Positions 14,629-19,170 of a stretch of DNA of 19,170 nt are shown in pieces. Numbering within the stretch: the stretch's first letter is position 1; every line of letters starts with the position of its first letter. Below the pieces are notes generated by a model that ran no database searches, was not told where the DNA came from, and saw only the letters and a program-made list of their open reading frames with translations. The DNA lies in assembly GCA_023422775.1 (NCBI GenBank), contig JAFAGM010000104.1, forward strand, positions 1 to 19,170, given 5' to 3'. The translations under genes and the position numbers were made by a program. This DNA is from Pseudomonadota bacterium. Lineage in GTDB: Bacteria; Pseudomonadota; Alphaproteobacteria; Rhizobiales; Xanthobacteraceae.

Positions 14629-14711
14629 CGTCATTGCGAGCAACGCGAAGCAATCCATGTTGCAGCAAAGAAAGAATGGATTGCTTCGTCGCTTCGCTCC
14701 TCGCAATGACG
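14629..14711. repeat. dispersed palindromic repeat family B, copy 2
   Basis: The outer arms CGTCATTGCGAG and CTCGCAATGACG and inner arms GAAGCAATCCAT and ATGGATTGCTTC match copy 1 at 5223-5300 and are inverted with respect to each other. Left arm 14629-14658, right arm 14676-14711, the latter with about 6 extra bases relative to copy 1. It lies between the 3' ends of the broken DUF4260 gene and the beta-lactamase gene. Confidence 0.9.
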
Positions 14712-14730
14712 ACCCAAGTTGACGACCGGC

Positions 14731-15549
14731 TCAAATCGCCACGATATCGGTCAGGCACTGCTGCGTCACCGTCATGCGCGCGGCGATGTGCTCCGGGGTC
14801 TTGCAGTCCATGTTCATGGCGAACACGGTCAGCTGGCTACCCTTCTCGGCCCAGCCAACCATCCAGCCCAGTGACGGCTTGCCCTGTTCGGCGCCCAGCA
14901 ACCCGCTCTTGGCGCGGATCGTGGCGTCGCCGACCTTCGTCACTGTGAGGATGTCACGCACCAGTTCCTGGCTGCGCTTGGAGACCGGCAGCACGCCGCG
15001 GCGCAGCCGATCGAGGAAATCGATCTGCTGGATCGGATCGATGCGCAGGTTTCCGGTCAGCCAGAACTGGTCGATGCCGCCGCCGATGTCGCGGTTGCCG
15101 TAGTCCATCAGGTCGACATATTTCTGCATGCGCTCGGCCCCGATGCGCCGCGCGATCTCCTGGTAGACCGGCACGGCGGACACCGCGATGGCCGAGCGCA
15201 GGGTGTGGTCCTTGTTCCAGGCCGCGATGCTGCGCTTCACCCCGTCCCACTTGAAGATGTCCTTGTCGGGGTCTTCGACCACGCCGGTTTCCAGCGCGAT
15301 GATCGAATTCGGAATCTTGAAGGTCGAGGCCGGAAGCTTGCCCTCGCCCGAGCGCACCTTGTCGCTGGCGATGATCAGGTAGTCGTCGACCTTGTAGCCG
15401 ACGAAGGTGCCGACAGTGCCGAGTGCGAAGAACCGCCGGGCGAGATCGTCGCGGAACTCGCTGCGCTGGTAGGAGACATTGGCGAGGCTGCGCGCGGGCA
15501 CGAGAGTCGTTGCGGCAAGCAGGCCCAGCGCATGGCGGCGGTTGATCAC
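14731..15549 (-). CDS. class D (OXA-type) beta-lactamase
   Basis: The protein has 272 residues from a GTG at 15549, which gives a normal signal peptide (NRRHALGLLAATTLVPARSLA) with AGGTCGGA upstream; an ATG at 15612 is possible but would put 21 polar residues before it. All class D active-site elements are present: STFK with nucleophile Ser75 and the Lys78 that is carbamylated in this family, SAV at 124-126, YGN at 150-152, KSG at 214-216 and WMVGW at 229-233. It would act in the periplasm by acylation and hydrolysis of beta-lactams. A twin-arginine-like RR is seen but the full Tat motif is not clear. No mobile element, integron or regulator is adjacent, so it looks like an intrinsic chromosomal enzyme. 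The substrate spectrum cannot be predicted. Confidence 0.92.
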   Translation of the reverse strand: MINRRHALGLLAATTLVPARSLANVSYQRSEFRDDLARRFFALGTVGTFVGYKVDDYLIIASDKVRSGEGKLPASTFKIPNSIIALETGVVEDPDKDIFKWDGVKRSIAAWNKDHTLRSAIAVSAVPVYQEIARRIGAERMQKYVDLMDYGNRDIGGGIDQFWLTGNLRIDPIQQIDFLDRLRRGVLPVSKRSQELVRDILTVTKVGDATIRAKSGLLGAEQGKPSLGWMVGWAEKGSQLTVFAMNMDCKTPEHIAARMTVTQQCLTDIVAI

Positions 15550-15672
15550 GGCGGTATCCGACCTGGTTGAGGGAGGCTTTCGACGATGCTGATGGCATCG
15601 TGGAAAAGCCATGACAAGCGGGATCTTTGCATGACGGGCTGTCTTTTCGGGTTTCGCGGATGAAACCCGATA

Positions 15673-15939
15673 TCAGCGGATCCGTCCTGACAGCCGCAGC
15701 ACGAAAACCAGCACCTCGGCGACGGCCTTGTAGAGCTCGGCCGGAATCTCGTCGCCGATTTCGACGTGGGACAAGGCGCCTGCCAGCACCTCGTTCTCCT
15801 CGATCGGAATGTCGTGGGCCCTGGCGAGTTCGATGATCTTGTCGCCGATCGTGCCCTTGCCCTTGGCGACGACCCGGGGCGCGCCGGTCTTGTCATAATG
15901 CAGCGCGACCGCAAGCCTTGATCTGGTATTGACGCTCAC
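15673..15939 (-). CDS. stand-alone FlhB C-terminal-domain-like protein
   Basis: The protein has 88 residues from a GTG at 15939 that overlaps the fliK stop by 4 bases (GTGA), which indicates translational coupling. The sequence LAVALHYDKTGAPRVVAKGKGTIGDKIIELARAHDIPIEEN followed by LAGALSHVEIGDEIPAELYKAVAEVLVFVLRL aligns with the cytoplasmic export-switch domain of FlhB/YscU downstream of the autocleavage site. The NPTH cleavage motif and the four transmembrane helices of FlhB are missing; the N-terminus is only about seven residues before the conserved part. Similar short proteins (FhlB/YlqH type) occur next to fliK in other bacteria and are thought to modulate flagellar export. The role here is inferred. 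Confidence 0.88.
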   Translation of the reverse strand: MSVNTRSRLAVALHYDKTGAPRVVAKGKGTIGDKIIELARAHDIPIEENEVLAGALSHVEIGDEIPAELYKAVAEVLVFVLRLSGRIR

Positions 15940-17510
15940 AGCGCGCGGTCCAGGAAGTGACCGGCGCGTGCGGGGGTTGCCTGCGGTGGCGCGCCGTCGC
16001 GGATCACGATTTCGCCGGGGGCGAGTTCGGCGCGGCTGAGCGCCTGGCTCAGTTGCGACGCGCCCGCGCGCAATTGCGCTGCGGTCTCGGGCCGTTCCGC
16101 CCACATCCGTACCGAGGTCTTTTCGCCAGTCAGGGAAACCTGCGCGTGCACCGGGCCGGTCGGCTCGACATCGATCGAGAAGCGCGCCCGCCACACCCGC
16201 TTGACCGCCTCGACCTGCTCGGCGCCGCCGTCGCGGGAGATCTCGAACTGCGCCATCGCCGTGCCCTGCGGCGTCACGAACGGAATCTCGAAATTCCAGC
16301 GCGGCGCGCTCACGTCGATTTTCGGCGCTGATGCGTCGATGCGGTCCGGCAGGGAGGCCACCTGCAGCAAGGTCTGTCGCGCAATGGCGGCGTCGGTGTC
16401 ATCGAGCAGATGATGCGCGGTGGTCGCAAGCGGCGCGTCGGGTGCGATCGTCGGTGCGGCGATAGGTTGGGCAGCGGGAAGCGCCCCACGGAACGGCGGC
16501 GGCGGCGTGTTGGTGTGGACGGTCGCGTCGCCGCCGCGGGCTTCCTTCGGGACAATGACCGGTCGCACCGGATTGCCGAGCGCCTGCAGCGCTTGCTGCA
16601 ACAGGTTGAGCGTTGCGCCAGCCGAGGGACCGGCATTCAGCGCGGCCGTAAGCGCGCCGCGGGCGGCGTTGCCCGGCAACGCGGCATCTGGAACGGCAGG
16701 CCGCGCCTGCGGCAGAAGGATCTGGTGGACGTCGGACTCCGGCGACGGCGCAAGACCGGCGCCGGTGGCATTGGGGGCCGCCGGCGCGGCGCTGGCTCCC
16801 GGCGCGGCATTGGCGCCAAGCGCCGACCGCAGCGTCTGGCGCAGCACGACCAGCGCGGCCTTGAGATCGGGAACGCTCCCTGCAGGCACCGAGCCCGATG
16901 CCAGCGACGCTTCGAGGAAAATGCCCGACTTCTGAAACGCCGTCTTGATGTCGTTGCCGTCGAGATTCTGGTCGAGGCTCGTCTGCTGCGCCAGCACCTG
17001 CGCAATCGCCGCCTGCAATTTCGGCGGCAGGTTGCTGGCGGAGACGGCGGCGCCCAGATTGGCAAACAGCGGCGCCAGGCTTTCCTGCTCGCCGGCAGCG
17101 GCTTGCGCCGCGACTGACACCGCAGCGCGCTCGAGCGGGGTCAATATGTTTCGGGGCGAGACGATGGTTGGACGGTCGATGGCGGCATCGGCCAGCGCAT
17201 CGGGCGAAAGCGTGACGGCGTCAGCCGCGGCCCCTGCAGCGCCGCCGCCCTGCCCGACCATGGCCAGGCGGATGCTGCCGTCCTTGCTCTGCGTGACCGC
17301 GAGCTGCAGGTTCTGGCCCTGCTGCAGCGGAACCTCCGATCCCACATCGATCGAGAGGCCGGCGATCGCGATCCGCACCAGATCGGCGGCGAGAACTTTC
17401 AGGACCTGCGCATTGACCACGCTGCCCGGCTGCAGCACGAGCTCGGGCGCGATGCCGCCAACCTCTTGGGCGGCAAGCACGGGAGAGATAGAATTGATGG
17501 AGATCGCCAT
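15936..17510 (-). CDS. fliK: flagellar hook-length control protein FliK
   Basis: The protein has 524 residues from ATG 17510. The N-terminal about 100 residues resemble a small beta-rich domain (LQPGSVVNAQVLKVLAADLVRIAIAGLSIDV...LQLAV). The middle is long, Ala/Pro-rich and low complexity, as expected of the measuring region. The C-terminal domain (from WNFEIPFVTPQGTAMAQFEI through VWRARFSIDVEPTGPVHAQVSL and ERPETAAQLRAGASQLSQAL) matches the FliK substrate-specificity-switch domain. FliK is exported and measures hook length, then interacts with the FlhB C-terminal domain to switch export to filament proteins. That fits its coupling to the downstream FlhB-like gene. The Shine-Dalgarno is weak. 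A degenerate CtrA-like sequence lies about 43-58 bases upstream. Confidence 0.88.
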   Translation of the reverse strand: MAISINSISPVLAAQEVGGIAPELVLQPGSVVNAQVLKVLAADLVRIAIAGLSIDVGSEVPLQQGQNLQLAVTQSKDGSIRLAMVGQGGGAAGAAADAVTLSPDALADAAIDRPTIVSPRNILTPLERAAVSVAAQAAAGEQESLAPLFANLGAAVSASNLPPKLQAAIAQVLAQQTSLDQNLDGNDIKTAFQKSGIFLEASLASGSVPAGSVPDLKAALVVLRQTLRSALGANAAPGASAAPAAPNATGAGLAPSPESDVHQILLPQARPAVPDAALPGNAARGALTAALNAGPSAGATLNLLQQALQALGNPVRPVIVPKEARGGDATVHTNTPPPPFRGALPAAQPIAAPTIAPDAPLATTAHHLLDDTDAAIARQTLLQVASLPDRIDASAPKIDVSAPRWNFEIPFVTPQGTAMAQFEISRDGGAEQVEAVKRVWRARFSIDVEPTGPVHAQVSLTGEKTSVRMWAERPETAAQLRAGASQLSQALSRAELAPGEIVIRDGAPPQATPARAGHFLDRAL

Positions 17511-17667
17511 TGCTCAAGATCCCGGCCAGGCCGCAAGGCTAACCCGGCGTCGTAAACCTGTCGTTAAGAACCGGACTTGTTTCCGGAGCCTCGATGGGCT
17601 GTAGTCGCCGTCGGCTTGTCCACTGCGCTGTCGCGTGGCCTGCTTCACACCAGCAACGGGACATCGG

Positions 17668-18651
17668 ATGGACCAGGCCCTCGCCGACATCGGCGTTATC
17701 TCCGCCTATCGTTTCGCGGACGACGGCTCCGCGACCAGGCTCGACGTCACCAGCCTCGATGCGGAACTCGCCGATCCGAACGGCTGGCTGTGGCTGCATT
17801 TCAACCTGTCCAACCGCCGCTGCCACGACTGGCTCAGCAGGAGCGCGCCGCTGTCCGACGTCGCGCGCGAAGCCCTGCTCGATGCCGACGAGCATATCCG
17901 CCTCGATATCTTCGACGAGGAGATCGCCGGCGTGCTGCCCGACCTGCATCAGGAGTTCATGCAGGAAGGCGACGACCTCGTGCGGGTGCACTTTGCGATT
18001 TCGACGAGGCTGATGATCACCGCCCGGCGCAAGCCGCTGCGCGCGATCGAACTGACCCGGCGTGCGCTCGACAGCGGCCGCAAGTTCCGCACCCCGGTGT
18101 CGCTGTTCGATGCGATCGTCGACCAGTTCGCCGACGTGATCGGGCGTTTTTCGGCGGGCCTCGGCGACGAGCTCGACATCGTCGAGGATCACGTGCTGCA
18201 CGACGAGATCGACGACGAGCGGCTGCGGCTCGGCCGGGTGCGCCTGCAGGCGATCCGCACGCGGCGGCAACTGTCGCAGATCCGCGCGCTGTTTCACCGC
18301 ATGGAAATGCGCGAGGACGTCGAATCCGAAACCCTGCTCTCGGCGATGCGCAAGCTGGCGCAGAAGTTCGACGCGCTCGACTACGAGTTCAGCGCCATCT
18401 ACGAGCGCGCGCGGCTGCTGCAGGACGAGATCGCCGGCCGCGCGACGGCGATCACCAACCGCCGGCTGTTCACGCTGTCGGTGCTGACCGCGTGCATGCT
18501 GCCCTCGACGCTGGTCACCGGCTTCTTCGGCATGAACACAAAGGACATGCCGTTCCAGAACGGCGACGGCGGCACCTGGTACGCATTTCTGCTGGTGGTC
18601 GCCGCGGGCGCAGTGACCTGGTGGCTGCTCAGGCGGACCAAGGCGCTGTAG
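17668..18651 (+). CDS. CorA/ZntB family divalent metal transporter
   Basis: The protein has 327 residues from ATG 17668 (MDQALADIGVISAYRF), preceded by GGGA; an in-frame start at 17635 adds a non-conserved leader. The N-terminal two-thirds is the soluble funnel domain, including GWLWLHFNLSN near residues 40-50, then long charged helices (ERLRLGRVRLQAIRTRRQL, then FHRMEMREDVESETLLSAM). Two transmembrane helices are at the C-terminus (about 268-288 and 304-321) with the family motif GMN at 288-290 between them (GFFGMNTKDMPF). CorA-type proteins form pentameric inner-membrane channels for Mg2+, Co2+ or Ni2+, and ZntB moves Zn2+; the DNA alone does not decide between them. It is divergent from fliK across about 157 bases. 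Confidence 0.92.
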   Translation: MDQALADIGVISAYRFADDGSATRLDVTSLDAELADPNGWLWLHFNLSNRRCHDWLSRSAPLSDVAREALLDADEHIRLDIFDEEIAGVLPDLHQEFMQEGDDLVRVHFAISTRLMITARRKPLRAIELTRRALDSGRKFRTPVSLFDAIVDQFADVIGRFSAGLGDELDIVEDHVLHDEIDDERLRLGRVRLQAIRTRRQLSQIRALFHRMEMREDVESETLLSAMRKLAQKFDALDYEFSAIYERARLLQDEIAGRATAITNRRLFTLSVLTACMLPSTLVTGFFGMNTKDMPFQNGDGGTWYAFLLVVAAGAVTWWLLRRTKAL

Positions 18652-19029
18652 GCGAATTCACGACAAGCGACAATGGCCTGTTAACCGAAGCTCCAAATAG
18701 CTTCATTTGCCTTGATTCCGAAATGTTGCGCTCAATGGGCGTTAGCCACGATCTCGGCAGAGCGTCCGTTCGGGAATCGGCAGCGCGCCGCGCCGTCCTC
18801 CGAAGCGCCGCTCTGCGGCAAAACGCCGTAGTTGTCAGCAGTTTGTGCGTATTCCGATGCGCGAACCGGACTTTCGCGCTGCTGCCAACAGCGATCGGCA
18901 ATTGGAACCGGCCGGCAGGATTGGTTAACCGTCCGTTGCCGGTCTCGTTCGTATGCACAGCATCGTTTTACGAGGACTTCATGGCCCCCGAGCTAGCTTG
19001 AACGCAGTTTCATTCACCGGGATAGCGCC
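18652..19029. other. 378-base region without a convincing gene
   Basis: No credible coding region, RNA gene or terminator was recognised. A 109-codon frame on the minus strand (18629-18958) lacks family similarity, has unusual Arg/Ser-rich composition and overlaps the transporter gene, so it is not called. TTAACC occurs at 18681 and 18925; these are possible half-sites for CtrA-type regulation of the pilus gene downstream. The last part should hold the promoter of the TadG-like gene. Confidence 0.5.
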
Positions 19030-19170
19030 ATGAAAAACCAACCAGCGGTGGTCCGCCTCCAGAGCCTTCTTGGAAGATTCGGCCGGTCCGAGCAGGGCAA
19101 TATCGCAATGCTCTTCGGCATCGCCGTGGTGCCGATCATCACCTTCGTCGGCGCGGCAGTCGATTATACC
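19030..19170 (+). CDS. TadG-like pilus assembly protein, N-terminal part (truncated by window edge)
   Basis: Forty-seven codons from ATG 19030 run to the window edge without a stop. The start follows CGGGATAGCGCC. After a basic N-terminus (VVRLQSLLGRFGRSEQ) comes GNIAMLFGIAVVPIITFVGAAVDYT, the single N-terminal membrane helix with the conserved GNIA...G.AVDY pattern of the putative Flp pilus-assembly TadE/TadG-like family. These proteins are minor pilin-like or anchoring components of Tad (tight adherence) pili in the inner membrane, usually with a large extracytoplasmic part. Only this helix can be seen, so the subtype (TadG versus TadE) is inferred from the spacing. Confidence 0.8.
   Translation, partial: MKNQPAVVRLQSLLGRFGRSEQGNIAMLFGIAVVPIITFVGAAVDYT

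Noticed and set aside
2611..14711. CRISPR array or insertion sequence from the repeated elements
   Set aside because: There are only two copies of each family, far apart, palindromic, without spacers, transposase or target-site duplication.
16420..16935. Open frames antisense to fliK
   Set aside because: They are shadows in the low-complexity GC-rich middle of fliK with no domain content.
18629..18958. 109-codon open frame on the minus strand in the gap before the pilus gene
   Set aside because: There is no recognisable domain, no good ribosome binding site was noted, and it overlaps the transporter 3' end.
17577..19001. 474-codon open frame on the plus strand
   Set aside because: It is an out-of-frame shadow of the CorA-type transporter with Arg-rich composition; the tail in the gap has no support.

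Overview
The window looks like chromosomal DNA of a Bradyrhizobium-type alphaproteobacterium (Nitrobacteraceae). The evidence is high GC with strong GC3 bias in almost every gene, a fused indolepyruvate ferredoxin oxidoreductase, a small secreted GCG...HRGPYG-type protein, a second ftsZ, FliK and Tad-pilus genes, and two families of dispersed palindromic repeats of the kind common in this genus. The assignment rests on gene content and recognition only; there is no rRNA in the window. No tRNA, rRNA, CRISPR array, insertion sequence or integrase was seen.

Layout. At 1-1437 (minus) lies the N-terminal half of indolepyruvate ferredoxin oxidoreductase, divergent from a secreted diheme cytochrome c (1716-2579). 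A TRIC/UPF0126 membrane protein (minus) and a small Pro/Thr-rich single-span membrane protein (plus) follow, the latter closed by a strong terminator at 3959-3991. Then comes a module made of a PEP-mutase/isocitrate-lyase-like enzyme and a NIPSNAP-like protein (minus), divergent from an ArsR-type regulator (plus). Next are a small secreted protein with operator-like palindromes upstream and a terminator downstream, a dimeric alpha/beta-barrel protein, and a periplasmic glycerophosphodiester phosphodiesterase.

The central part (8478-10546) is the most interesting. It holds an ftsZ paralogue lying outside any dcw cluster, preceded on the same strand by an HTH/coiled-coil protein, whose upstream region carries a perfect, symmetric CtrA-type site (TTAA-N7-TTAAC). 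This suggests cell-cycle-controlled expression of the pair. Two small hypothetical genes follow, then a Fic toxin with its overlapping antitoxin (a more AT-rich, probably acquired pair) and propionyl-CoA carboxylase beta subunit (pccB).

The right part has a DUF4260 membrane protein gene broken by an apparent single-base deletion, a class D beta-lactamase, a two-gene flagellar unit (fliK overlapping a stand-alone FlhB C-terminal-like protein), a CorA/ZntB-type metal transporter, a 378-bp gap, and the beginning of a TadG-like pilus-assembly protein cut by the window edge.

Most of the window is ordinary chromosomal housekeeping and catabolic content. The items worth following are the CtrA-site/coiled-coil/FtsZ unit, the Fic antitoxin with an Asn-substituted inhibitory motif, and the tandem operator-like sequence at 6159-6191.
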